Notes under the pieces: model-generated
The model's input: only the letters and a program-made list of their open reading frames with translations
What the model was told of the DNA's origin: nothing
Databases searched by the model: none
Translations under genes and position numbers: made by a program
Shown: positions 44,227-52,597 of the stretch, one piece after another
Numbering within the stretch: the stretch's first letter is position 1
How the letters are laid out: every line of letters starts with the position of its first letter
Origin: Dictyobacter vulcani
GTDB taxonomy: Bacteria; Chloroflexota; Ktedonobacteria; Ktedonobacterales; Ktedonobacteraceae
NCBI RefSeq assembly: GCF_008974265.1
Contig: NZ_BKZW01000001.1
Span: 620,001-684,000 of the forward strand
Direction: 5' to 3'
Length of the DNA stretch: 64,000 nt

Positions 44227-45120
44227 TTATGACCGAAACGAGTTCGAAAAGTTTGTAGGTGTTGGTGGCAGGCCGATCGTTGCATCCATACCAGGAAATA
44301 CGGGTGCCTTGCGACTGACTCGTTTGGTATCATAAAGGATTAAAATGCCGATGCCACAGCAGGCCAGAGCGCTACCTAGCAAGTAGCCAGAAATCGTATC
44401 GGTAATAAAGTGGACACCAATATAAAACTGCATAAATCCACCCAACAGTGAGCCAAGGGCGAAGAGCAATGCCAGTGGAAGTGCCAGCCAGCGTGGTCGT
44501 AAGTAGCGCCGGGTGATCCAGGCCAGAAGCAGTCCACTCAGACACCAGCGCGTGGCATGACCACCAGGAAAGCTGTTTTCACTATCTTCCAATTTTGTAT
44601 AACCAATCGGCATCTGAGCCACATCCCGTGCCCAGCTGACCTGTTTATGTGGAGGATCAGGCACTTGCCCCAATAAACCAACACCAGCCGCAACCTGGAC
44701 TGAAAGAGGTTGACCGGCCATCTGTGGACAGGTTAAAACGGTCATCCCTGAGCGCAGCGAATAGGGCATATATTGATTAAATAGCGCTTTTCCACCCACC
44801 TCCAGTCCTAAACTTACGCCCAGAAGAAGTAAGAAAAAAAGGAGCACTCGCTTGCGATGGCCTGCTCGAATACAGATACCCCCAAGCAGGACCAGCATGA
44901 ACAGTGTCACTGGCGCCTCTCCCAGCCGGCGCCATTCGTAGACTGAACAATCAAAACGCGTAATCGGACGCCAGAGCAGCCCCCGCTCAATCTCCAGGGT
45001 GGAATGACTCAAGATGCCAGTTGCATAGACGGCTGTATAGCTTAATAAGAGGATACCAAGTACAAGCGCTGCCACAAACCAGGGAAAAGCTGCTGTACGT
45101 GTAGCTTTGTCTGTCTGCAT
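44227..45120 (-). CDS. PAP2 family phosphatase, membrane
   Basis: A 297-residue integral membrane protein with about six helices. The PAP2 phosphatase motifs are KLEDSENSFPGGHATRW (motif 2, PSGH replaced by PGGH) and FYIGVHFITDTISGYLLG (motif 3, with the catalytic His and Asp). Such enzymes dephosphorylate lipid phosphates such as phosphatidic acid or undecaprenyl pyrophosphate outside the membrane. A recognisable motif 1 (KxxxxxxRP) is not obvious, so activity is less certain. It precedes nothing on its strand; the AI-2E gene is upstream. Confidence 0.87.
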   Translation of the reverse strand: MQTDKATRTAAFPWFVAALVLGILLLSYTAVYATGILSHSTLEIERGLLWRPITRFDCSVYEWRRLGEAPVTLFMLVLLGGICIRAGHRKRVLLFFLLLLGVSLGLEVGGKALFNQYMPYSLRSGMTVLTCPQMAGQPLSVQVAAGVGLLGQVPDPPHKQVSWARDVAQMPIGYTKLEDSENSFPGGHATRWCLSGLLLAWITRRYLRPRWLALPLALLFALGSLLGGFMQFYIGVHFITDTISGYLLGSALACCGIGILILYDTKRVSRKAPVFPGMDATIGLPPTPTNFSNSFRS

Positions 45121-45333
45121 TGTTTGATTTTTCCTATCGTTATCTTATAACTATTTTCAGCTCAAAAAAGCCCGACAAAATAGAGAGACCTCCACATACA
45201 TATATTTTCATCAAACAATAGAAGCATAGGATCTCAATTAAAGATGAGTATTGTATTAAAAAATTATAAGGGGATTGCAAGAAAACAGCAAGTGCAGTGG
45301 TATTTTTTACGTCGAGAGAGGAATGAGGTGAGT

Positions 45334-45365
45334 AAAAAAGAGGGAAGAGCGCGATGCCTTCCCTC
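45334..45365 (-). terminator. Terminator of AI-2E transporter gene
   Basis: On the minus strand GAGGGAAG (45365-45358), a 10-base loop, CTTCCCTC (45347-45340), then six Ts (45339-45334), about 20 bases beyond the stop. Confidence 0.85.
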
Positions 45366-45385
45366 ACTAAAATCGAGCTTTTTTT

Positions 45386-46780
45386 CTATTTTCTATCTTC
45401 CGAGGTTGAGTGACGTTGGTCTACTGTAACCTGACTTTCCTGGGGATCAGCTACTGGTTCCGCATTCTGTTCACTCGTCTTGCGCGTCTCTTCACCAGTC
45501 TGGTCGGCTTGCGCAGTTTCAGGTGAAGATACTGAGATGACATTATTACGATTCACCGAACGTGGTATAGCACTTTTTCTCAGTAGCTTGCCAGAAATGG
45601 AGCCCGGCGGTTGCGATCTTGATCTGGACGATGCTGGCGAGGGGCGCTTAAGCACCCAGGGAGCACGCTTCCGTGCCAGCATCTGATCGGCCGTCTCACC
45701 ACGGGCCGAGCGATATAAACTGGCGACCACGACCCAGGCAGCAGCTACAATCGGAGTTGCGACGAGGGCACCCACTGCCCCACCAAACGCTCCATACGAT
45801 GACCCAAACAAACGCGCAAAGACTAACAGGGACATGATCGAGACAACGGGATGTAAACCAACAGCATGCCCTACAATGCGCGGTCCCAGGATGTTGCTTT
45901 CAAAAAGTTGGATGACAATAAAACAGCCAATCACAATCAGCGTACGTGGAAAAGGATTAGGCAGCAATAAAGATGCGATAATTGGTGAGATTGAGGCCAG
46001 ACCAGGTCCGAGCATTGGGATCGTCTCAAACAGGAAACCAAGCACACCAAAGATCACCGCAAATTGACCTAATCCGGTTGCCCAACAGACAACAGCTACT
46101 GCAACACCAACAATCAAGGCCAGTGTCAATTGACCTCGAATATAGTTACCGACCACACGGGTCAAAGCATCTTCAAACAATAATGTCGTTGACAGCGAGC
46201 GCTTTGGCATAATACTCACGATACTATCGCGAATACGTTTTCCATCCAGCGTCAGATAAAAACTTACCATCAAAACAATGAGAAAATTTAAAAAAGTAGT
46301 CGTCAGAATGAAGATGATATTGATCGTGTTCGTGACAGCAGCATTGGCAAAACCGGTCACCTGGGAGTTTAATTGAGCCAGTGTTTGATCAATACGTGTC
46401 TGTGGAATACCAGCCTGCTCACGCAAAAATTTGATAAATGAACTATAGCGGTCTGGTATGTTTTTCGTAAAATTGACCACAGTGTCGGAAAATCCCGTCA
46501 CTTGATTGACAAACGAAGCAACAAGAATATAAGAGAAGAGACCTAGTAAGACAAGCACAAATACATACGCAATAATGGTTGCGACCACACGCGGCAACCC
46601 CTGGCGCTCTAAAAAGTTTGACACAGGAGTAATGAGAAACGCAATTGCCATGGATAGTAGAAGCAGAAAGACTGCTTCAATAAACTGATTAACCAGGTTC
46701 CACAGAGTCCACGCGATAATTCCCATACAGATGATGGATATAAGAATATCGCGCCTCTGCTGCCAGTTGATTTGGCCCAT
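45386..46780 (-). CDS. AI-2E family transporter
   Basis: A 464-residue membrane protein with seven to eight transmembrane helices in the first 350 residues and a disordered basic/Ser-rich cytoplasmic tail of about 110 residues. The paired helices at the start (IIAWTLWNLVNQFIEAVFLLLLSMAIAFLITPV) and the late conserved SNILGPRIVGHAVGLHPVVSI are typical of the AI-2E/PerM family. Members export AI-2 or exchange Na/Li and protons; which applies here cannot be told. Weak ribosome site (GAGAAAG). Confidence 0.93.
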   Translation of the reverse strand: MGQINWQQRRDILISIICMGIIAWTLWNLVNQFIEAVFLLLLSMAIAFLITPVSNFLERQGLPRVVATIIAYVFVLVLLGLFSYILVASFVNQVTGFSDTVVNFTKNIPDRYSSFIKFLREQAGIPQTRIDQTLAQLNSQVTGFANAAVTNTINIIFILTTTFLNFLIVLMVSFYLTLDGKRIRDSIVSIMPKRSLSTTLLFEDALTRVVGNYIRGQLTLALIVGVAVAVVCWATGLGQFAVIFGVLGFLFETIPMLGPGLASISPIIASLLLPNPFPRTLIVIGCFIVIQLFESNILGPRIVGHAVGLHPVVSIMSLLVFARLFGSSYGAFGGAVGALVATPIVAAAWVVVASLYRSARGETADQMLARKRAPWVLKRPSPASSRSRSQPPGSISGKLLRKSAIPRSVNRNNVISVSSPETAQADQTGEETRKTSEQNAEPVADPQESQVTVDQRHSTSEDRK

Positions 46781-46961
46781 AGTTGTTCATCTTTCTCGCT
46801 CGAATAATTCCAGGAGAAAAGGCCACAACCTTTTACAGGCAAGGATTTCTGCAACCGTTTCTCTATGGGTAATACGATCCGACTCATCAGAATGCTGCAA
46901 ATTTGTGGCTATCCAGAAAACTCAGCAGTGTGTACTGGTTTTCTGGATATTTGACACTCTT

Positions 46962-47600
46962 TTATGCTTTGAAAAGCGGTTCAACCAACGCGATAATGTT
47001 TTGATGGACTTGTTCGGGAGTCTGGGCGGCATCAATGACTTTGATACGTTGCGGCGAGGCCTGGGCCAATGTTAAAAACGCCTGCCGCAGTTTGCGATGA
47101 AAGTGTTCTGATGCTCGATCAAACCGGCTCTGCTCCTCACGCTTGCCAGCAGATAGACTGGTACGCGCCTGAACCAGGGTCGGGGCCAGATCTAAAAAGA
47201 TTGTCAGATCGGGAGTATGTCCCTGTGTAGCGATCCGGGAAAGCTGCGCCACCAATTCAGTACCCACTCCCTGTGCAGCTCCTTGATAGGCAATACTGGA
47301 GTCAAAGCAGCGGTCAGAAACCACCACTTTGCCTTCTGCCAGAGCGGGCAAGATCAGGGTCTCAAAATGCTGGGCACGATCTGCCTGGAACAAGAATGCC
47401 TCGGCCAGTGGCGTAATGGTCAGGTCTGGCCGTTGAAAGAGCAGGTGACGAATTTCAGAGCCCAGAGGAGTTCCCCCCGGCTCTCGCGTCCGTACATACG
47501 CGAGCCCTTGCTGTTCAAGCCAGCGCTCAAGCATTTCCATCTGTGTGGTCTTACCTGCCCCATCCAGACCTTCAAATGAGATAAAGTAGCCTCGTCCCAT
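46962..47600 (-). CDS. tmk: Thymidylate kinase
   Basis: Phosphorylates dTMP to dTDP. About 212 residues with the P-loop FEGLDGAGKTTQ near residue 9, the REPGGTPLG dTMP-binding segment, VVSDRCFDSSIAYQGAAQGVG, and LDLAPTLVQAR. Start at ATG 47600; the in-frame TTG at 47606 has a better distance to AGGAAGG. The apparent longer frame to 47699 has no conserved sequence. With dcd just upstream on the same strand it forms a dTTP-supply pair. Confidence 0.95.
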   Translation of the reverse strand: MGRGYFISFEGLDGAGKTTQMEMLERWLEQQGLAYVRTREPGGTPLGSEIRHLLFQRPDLTITPLAEAFLFQADRAQHFETLILPALAEGKVVVSDRCFDSSIAYQGAAQGVGTELVAQLSRIATQGHTPDLTIFLDLAPTLVQARTSLSAGKREEQSRFDRASEHFHRKLRQAFLTLAQASPQRIKVIDAAQTPEQVHQNIIALVEPLFKA

Positions 47601-47777
47601 GCTCAAAGTTACCTTCCTGATCAGGAAACAGCATTGCCACCATGTAAGCAAAAGTAGCCTGATAAGCTGGATGGTTTTAGTCAGACACATCCAGGTCAAA
47701 GCGTTGAAATGCTATGGCTATGCAAACCGCTATCCAGCAATGTCTACGATTGCTTATCAATAGTGTACAGTATGCTC

Positions 47778-48371
47778 CTAGCGATTACGATCAGTGCGAT
47801 AGATATCATAGTCCCAGTCAAAATATGGTTTAGGCAGCATGTCTTCTGGTGACCACTGCTGATCCCGTTTGCCATATTTTCCATGGTACTCTTTCAAGGT
47901 CTCACCCACATATTCAAAGGTTAACTGACAGATACGGAATCCAACGGGAACCCAGATGGTGGTCTGGGTGTGGTTGCTGATCTCCATGGTCCAGCGACTG
48001 ATATAACCAACATCACCAACACCAGCACAACGACAGACCGAGAGACCGGAGCGAGCGACCGTACTCCGTGAGTACATCTTTGCCAGATAACCGTTATGAC
48101 CACCAATAATCTCTTGCGTATGGGCCAGAATTGTAGTGCCGGGACGAATCGCAATCTTACCATCTTTAGCCTGCCGTGGCTCACCCCAATAGCCGCGAAT
48201 CTCATCAGGAATATCCAGATGCATTACTTCAACATTGGCATTTCCCTGAAAATACCACTCACCAAGACGGCAGTCATAAGAGTTTGGCCCCAGGTGACGC
48301 TCATTAAACGGCTCAATAACAATATTGCCGTTTTTCATCTCTTCCACAATACGTTTATCTGACAGTAACAT
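47778..48371 (-). CDS. dcd: dCTP deaminase/dUTPase family protein
   Basis: A 197-residue trimeric all-beta dUTPase-superfamily protein; dCTP deaminase converts dCTP to dUTP on the way to dTTP. Features are the N-terminal LLSDKRIVEEMKNGNIVIEPF, LGPNSYDCRLGEW, the substrate-binding SRSTVARSGLSVCRCAG, and RWTMEISNHT, where the catalytic Glu of deaminases would lie. The central loop differs from E. coli Dcd (GDVGYISRW against a DPGF-type loop), so a bifunctional or divergent enzyme is possible. GAGGAG precedes the ATG. Confidence 0.85.
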   Translation of the reverse strand: MLLSDKRIVEEMKNGNIVIEPFNERHLGPNSYDCRLGEWYFQGNANVEVMHLDIPDEIRGYWGEPRQAKDGKIAIRPGTTILAHTQEIIGGHNGYLAKMYSRSTVARSGLSVCRCAGVGDVGYISRWTMEISNHTQTTIWVPVGFRICQLTFEYVGETLKEYHGKYGKRDQQWSPEDMLPKPYFDWDYDIYRTDRNR

Positions 48372-48516
48372 GAAAATATAGCTCCTCGTCGTGACACTAT
48401 GACTTTATAGCTCGCATGACTACACACTGCGTTTTGCTGCAAGTGTGAAGGTTTCGAAAGGGGATATTCATTCCTTGTGGGTCTGACTAACAATCCCAGC
48501 CATTAATTATGGCTTA

Positions 48517-50622
48517 TTATAGCGCATCATATTCCCCTGGAGTAGCCCCCACTACCAGAAATTCTGTTTCTTCGTTCGTTTTTTCTACAGGCACTGTATG
48601 CGCCAGATCTACTTCTGACCAGATATGCTGAGCCAGGGCAGCCATCTCAACCTCACTTACCAGCGCTGACTGCAATGGAAAAAAAGCTCGATCATCACTA
48701 TGATGATGGATCCAACGACTGATAATATTAATCTGATCAACCTCAGCTTTACCAACCACACTGGGAGCCTCTCCCAGTTTAGCAGCCCGCTTGAGTAAAG
48801 CCATCAGTGCCATTTGCGTTTCGTTAGCCTGATGTAAGACACAATGCTGCTCAATCAAGCGGCCATGGCGTACCAGGAAAATTTCATTATAATTTTCCTG
48901 CGCGGAAGGATAAACGATCAACAGATTATTTGACTCTACGGCGCCGGTGATCAGACGCTGTCCGATCAAAACTTCATCCGTACTACGAATGGCATCCCGT
49001 AGCCAGGCGGCGCGCTCAAAATTCAATTGCTGTGAGGCATCAAGCATCTGACGCCGTAGACGCGCCAGCAGATCTTCGCTCTCACCACCCAGGAAAGCAC
49101 AGACCTCTTGAATAACCTGCTGATATGCTTCGATATCGCTATTCCCCTGACAGGGAGCAGCACAACGCCCAAGATGGAAACGTAAACAGGGATCGCTTGG
49201 TTTAGCCACTGGCGGTAAACTACGGGTACAGGTACGTAGTGGAAAAATCTTTTGCAATAGTTCAATGGTCAGGTCAACCATGCGCCGACTGCGAAAAGGA
49301 CCAAAATAGCGTGCGCCATCAGCCGCCACCTCGCGGGTAGCATAGACGCGTGGGAAGGTATGCTGGATATCAATCTTAATAAACGGATACAGCTCGTAAT
49401 TACGCAATTGCACATTATAGACTGGTTGCAACTCTTTAATTAAACGAGACTCCACCAGCAAGGCTTCCAATTCCGAACCCAATACCCGGGTCTCGATCTC
49501 CTTGACGCTTTGCAGCAAGCCATCCATTTTGCGGGTATAGCCAAGTGGCTGGCTATAGTAGGATGAAAGACGATCTTTCAGGCATTTGGCTTTGCCAACA
49601 TAGATCACCTGATTGTTCGCATCCCGCATAAGATAGACGCCTGGTCTGGTGGGAAATGAGCGCTTCCAGACTGGATTAAGAAATAATCCACCATTCGGGC
49701 GAGCACTGGCGGCGGCGCTGGCCGATAAGCTTCCATCGGCACGCCACTGTGTGCTGTCTTTTTTAGGATTGATCTGGGTGATATCACCGCTCCAGGCGAC
49801 CGGCAATTGTAAGCGACGGCGTAGATATCCCAGATTAGAAATGCCTTCTTGCTGAGCCAGAGCCAGGATGCGCAGAAAAACTTCGGCCGTAACCTCGGCA
49901 TCACCAAAAGCACGGTGGCGATTATGCGTCCGAATATTCAGATGCGCAGCCACCATATCCAATTTAAACCGCTTTAATGCGGGTAAAAAACGGCGGGCAA
50001 GTGGAATGGTATCCAGCCCGTCGATAGGAAAAGATAAACCTAAAAGTTGGGCTTCATACGCGAGAAAATTCAGATCAAAACCCAGATTATGTCCTACCAG
50101 AGGAGCGCCATCAATAAAATCCAGCAGATCAGGCAAGACCTGTGATGCTGTGGGTGCCTCATTAACCATGGCCTGGGTAATGCCGGTAAAACGCTCAATA
50201 AATGGTGGAATGCGACGCCGAGGATTGATCAAGCGCTGAAACGAGTCCAGTATCTGTCCATGGCCAACGCGTACCGCAGCGACTTCAATCACGCGATCCG
50301 CTCCAGGCCGTAGTCCAGTTGTCTCGGTATCTATAACAACAAAATTGATTGATTGCAGTTCCTGCTGGGTGCTACGCCATATTTTCAACGACCAGCATAC
50401 TTCTTCTCCAGCCGCCACATCTCCCTGTTCTTCAAAAAGCTCGGAACCGCGTAATGTCTTCCGCAACAGCACTGTCCACAATGATTTATTGCCATGTGCC
50501 CCAAATAATTGCTGGATCAATAGATCTTCAGTCGCGGGTTTCCCCAGGGTCTCTAACAGCTCAAACGCACGGCGCAACAAGACACTCCGCTGTGGAGTTC
50601 CGTTCTCCCCCTCCTGCACCAT
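48517..50622 (-). CDS. DEDDh exonuclease fused to UvrC-like GIY-YIG nuclease
   Basis: A 701-residue fusion. After about 90 helical residues comes a DnaQ-type exonuclease (FVVIDTETTGLRPGADRVIE near 95, VGHNLGFDLNFL, and a final HRAFGDAEVT with the catalytic His). A GIY-YIG domain starts near 320 (RPGVYLMRDANNQVIYVGKAKCLKDRLSSYY trimmed core), with Cys-rich CLRFHLGRCAAPCQG and a UvrB-binding UVR helix (QQLNFERAAWLRDAI). UvrC's C-terminal endonuclease and HhH parts are absent. The architecture is known from actinobacterial Cho-like proteins and suggests an accessory excision-repair or damage-response nuclease. AGGAGG precedes the ATG. Confidence 0.92.
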   Translation of the reverse strand: MVQEGENGTPQRSVLLRRAFELLETLGKPATEDLLIQQLFGAHGNKSLWTVLLRKTLRGSELFEEQGDVAAGEEVCWSLKIWRSTQQELQSINFVVIDTETTGLRPGADRVIEVAAVRVGHGQILDSFQRLINPRRRIPPFIERFTGITQAMVNEAPTASQVLPDLLDFIDGAPLVGHNLGFDLNFLAYEAQLLGLSFPIDGLDTIPLARRFLPALKRFKLDMVAAHLNIRTHNRHRAFGDAEVTAEVFLRILALAQQEGISNLGYLRRRLQLPVAWSGDITQINPKKDSTQWRADGSLSASAAASARPNGGLFLNPVWKRSFPTRPGVYLMRDANNQVIYVGKAKCLKDRLSSYYSQPLGYTRKMDGLLQSVKEIETRVLGSELEALLVESRLIKELQPVYNVQLRNYELYPFIKIDIQHTFPRVYATREVAADGARYFGPFRSRRMVDLTIELLQKIFPLRTCTRSLPPVAKPSDPCLRFHLGRCAAPCQGNSDIEAYQQVIQEVCAFLGGESEDLLARLRRQMLDASQQLNFERAAWLRDAIRSTDEVLIGQRLITGAVESNNLLIVYPSAQENYNEIFLVRHGRLIEQHCVLHQANETQMALMALLKRAAKLGEAPSVVGKAEVDQINIISRWIHHHSDDRAFFPLQSALVSEVEMAALAQHIWSEVDLAHTVPVEKTNEETEFLVVGATPGEYDAL

Positions 50623-50750
50623 TGCAACCTGCCTCCTCGTACAAACGGGTCAAATTACTACTAGATCATATGTACGAGAATAGCATGCGTCAAATGGTTT
50701 TGGCAAGCAAATGCACAACAGGGCTATCTTAGCTGCAGGCCCACATATAA

Positions 50751-50954
50751 GAGTGTGTCTGAACCTCATGCTTATCGCAAGCCTCGTGTTTAGCCGCACT
50801 CGGGCACTAAAGTGCCCATACTTCTTTTTTGTTGTGGTGTAAAATGATGCGCGATGCGCATCATTTTACACCACAACAAAACCAATTTGTTCGCGCCGCA
50901 GGTGCGAAAGCGCAACGGGACAGATCCTGGAACTCATGGTGATCAGACACATTC
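50751..50954. mobile_element. MITE-like element with terminal inverted repeats
   Basis: A 204-bp non-coding element. The ends GAGTGTGTCTGA (50751-50762) and TCAGACACATTC (50943-50954) are inverted repeats with one mismatch and extend imperfectly to CATG. The trinucleotide TAA flanks both ends (50748-50750 and 50955-50957), a possible target duplication. The centre holds a perfect 26-bp palindrome. No coding frame is present. It looks like a non-autonomous derivative of a DDE insertion sequence. Confidence 0.6.
50827..50881. repeat. Perfect 26-bp inverted repeat, 3-base loop
   Basis: Arms 50827-50852 and 50856-50881 are perfectly complementary and separated by GAT. The left arm starts TTTTGTTGTGGTG. 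It can form a cruciform or a very stable RNA hairpin, with T- and A-runs at the feet like a bidirectional terminator. It lies inside the MITE-like element. Confidence 0.85.
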
Positions 50955-50987
50955 TAAGCCAGCAGGCGTACTTAAGAAGTAAGCGTT

Positions 50988-51203
50988 TTAACATGGGAGC
51001 GGGAAGTCCCTCCCCGTTTCAGGGGGAGGGATGAAAGCGACCCGCATGCCCTGCTTTTCGCAATACTCGACAATCAACCGTTTCGTTTCCATCTGCACCT
51101 CACCGGTGAGAAAACGCCGCCGATACCTGGGCATCCATATCAGATGGTAAGCAATCGAGGAGTCGGAATATCTTGTTTTACCAACTTGCACACTATTTGT
51201 CAT
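50988..51203 (-). pseudogene. tnpA: Remnant of IS200-type transposase TnpA
   Basis: The first about 52 residues match the N-terminus of Y1 transposases (SIAYHLIWMPRYRRRFLTGEV, then an EYCEKQGMRVAFI strand). The sequence then runs directly into the left-end hairpin (PPPETGRDFPLPC). The HUH motif (HVHLL-type) and the nucleophilic tyrosine that should follow in a 130-150-residue protein are absent. An internal deletion that kept the transposon end is the likely cause. It cannot be active. Confidence 0.8.
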
Positions 51204-51222
51204 ATATGATATACTCTAGCAC

Positions 51223-52407
51223 ATGAACACCGTCAAAATCCACCACCTGAATCATCTGCCCGCAACGCACTACCACCGCTTGCGTTCTGCACAACAAGAA
51301 GCGGCGTTGGTCTGGAATGCATGTGTTTCCCTCCACTTGCAAGCACGCATGCAGCATACGAAGTGGCCCGGACGGGATGCCTTGCAGAAAGCCACCAAAG
51401 GACGCTTTGCCCTGCATAGTCAGTCGGTTCAGATGGTCACGCATGCTTTTCTTGCCAATGTGGAGACCACCCGGCAACTTCGCCAGTCGCATCCGGAAAT
51501 GCGGATGCGCTATCCCTACAAAGAAAAGCGATTCTACCCCGTCTCCTGGCCTGCGCAAGCTGTGACCAAAGAAGGCAAGCGCGTCGTGTTACCAATGGGA
51601 CGTGGACGCGATTCGTTGGTGCTGCCAGTCGAACTGCCTGAACACAGTCGGTCGGTGACGCTGGTGTGGAACGATGGCTACGAACTCCATGTCAGCGTCG
51701 AGGTTCCACAAACCGAAGAAGCTCCAGGGAAGGTCCACGCCACGGTCGATCTTGGCGAGATCCACCTTGCGACGGTCACCACCAACACCAGTGAGGCGAT
51801 CATCGTCACTGGACGTGGCATCCGCTCACTCAAACGAGGGCGCACCAAAGCTTTGCGCACGATCAGCAAGAAACAAGCTCGATGCACCAAACACTCTCGT
51901 CGTTGGAAGAAGTTACAACGGGCCAAAAACAAGCAATCGCGACGAGCCGAGCGCCGCATTCGTGACCAGCGGCATCAAGCCACCCGCCACGTGATCGACT
52001 TCTGTGTGAAGCAGCACGTTGGCACCCTTTTTATTGGCAACCCCCACGGTGTCCGAAACAAGAACAATGGACGTCACCACAACCAGCGTATGAGCTTGTG
52101 GGAATACGGCAAAGATATCGACTACCTGACCCACAAAGCCAACCAGGCTCACATTGAGTGCTTCACTGGCTCCGAACGAGGAACAAGCAGCCAGTGTCCG
52201 GTATGTGGGCATAAACATAAGCCGAGAAACAGGCAATGGATCTGCAAAGCATGCGGGTTCTCTGGACACCGCGACCTTGTTGGTTCGATCAATATGCATA
52301 AAATCACCTTTGGTGAACAAGTAAACTTTCCTCGTTCGTTTACGTATCTACGTCCTGCCAAAAGCAGGAAAAGTAGTAGGAGGGCAGACATGCCCCTGGT
52401 CTCATAA
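51223..52407 (+). CDS. tnpB: TnpB (OrfB) RNA-guided nuclease-like protein of IS605 family
   Basis: A 394-residue TnpB. It shows the helix-rich N-terminal region, RuvC-I aspartate in HATVDLGEIHLATV (Asp176), a zinc finger with Cys325, Cys328, Cys341 and Cys344 (SSQCPVCGHKHK and WICKACG), and the last acidic residue in GHRDLVGSINM (Asp351). The usual RuvC-II glutamate position reads LFIGNPHGV (Gly272), while a Glu lies further on in SLWEYG (Glu294), a rearrangement reported for some TnpB lineages. TnpB cleaves DNA guided by RNA from the element's right end and maintains the element. The 20-bp divergent gap to tnpA must contain both starts. Confidence 0.9.
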   Translation: MNTVKIHHLNHLPATHYHRLRSAQQEAALVWNACVSLHLQARMQHTKWPGRDALQKATKGRFALHSQSVQMVTHAFLANVETTRQLRQSHPEMRMRYPYKEKRFYPVSWPAQAVTKEGKRVVLPMGRGRDSLVLPVELPEHSRSVTLVWNDGYELHVSVEVPQTEEAPGKVHATVDLGEIHLATVTTNTSEAIIVTGRGIRSLKRGRTKALRTISKKQARCTKHSRRWKKLQRAKNKQSRRAERRIRDQRHQATRHVIDFCVKQHVGTLFIGNPHGVRNKNNGRHHNQRMSLWEYGKDIDYLTHKANQAHIECFTGSERGTSSQCPVCGHKHKPRNRQWICKACGFSGHRDLVGSINMHKITFGEQVNFPRSFTYLRPAKSRKSSRRADMPLVS

Positions 52408-52535
52408 CGAGATCTGTTGTCTCAGTGAGTCCGAGCCTCACCCACACGTTGTAGACGTGGTCCCTTCGGGGACAGGCTACCGCCCGGACGATGCTGAGAA
52501 GTCTGTCTCCCTTGAGGGGACAGGAGTGTCACAAT
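52408..52535 (+). ncRNA. Candidate right-end (omega) RNA scaffold of TnpB
   Basis: The 128 bases from the tnpB stop to the right end are GC-rich and rich in hairpins: CACGTTGTAGACGTG, TCCC-TTCG-GGGA (52471-52482) and the terminal TGTCTCCC/GGGGACA hairpin. In characterised IS605 elements the guide RNA begins inside the tnpB 3' end, runs through this region and takes its guide from the DNA just outside the right end (here from about 52536). Boundaries are inferred. Confidence 0.5.
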
Positions 52536-52546
52536 ATGGTTCTATG

Positions 52547-52555
52547 TGGTACAAT
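52547..52555 (+). promoter_or_regulatory. Extended -10 promoter of alpha/beta hydrolase gene
   Basis: TGGTACAAT is an extended -10 (TGn plus TACAAT), about 43 bp upstream of the ATG at 52598. An alternative is TTGAGG in the IS right end with TATGGT at 52535-52540 at 17-base spacing. Confidence 0.45.
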
Positions 52556-52597
52556 TTCAACAATGGTACAAATGTTCTATTAACAATGAGGAGAGTT

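Larger units (their letters stand above)
50985..52535. mobile_element. IS200/IS605-type element with truncated tnpA and intact tnpB
   Basis: The divergent tnpA remnant and tnpB are bracketed by hairpin-bearing ends instead of inverted repeats. The left end has CCCTCCCC/GGGGGAGGG (about 51007-51030) and the right end TGTCTCCC/GGGGACA (52504-52522), both preceded by an AAGTC. Boundaries are approximate (a few bases each side). A TTTTAAC immediately left of the left end is a candidate target/TAM sequence. Without functional TnpA the element cannot move by itself. Confidence 0.75.
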
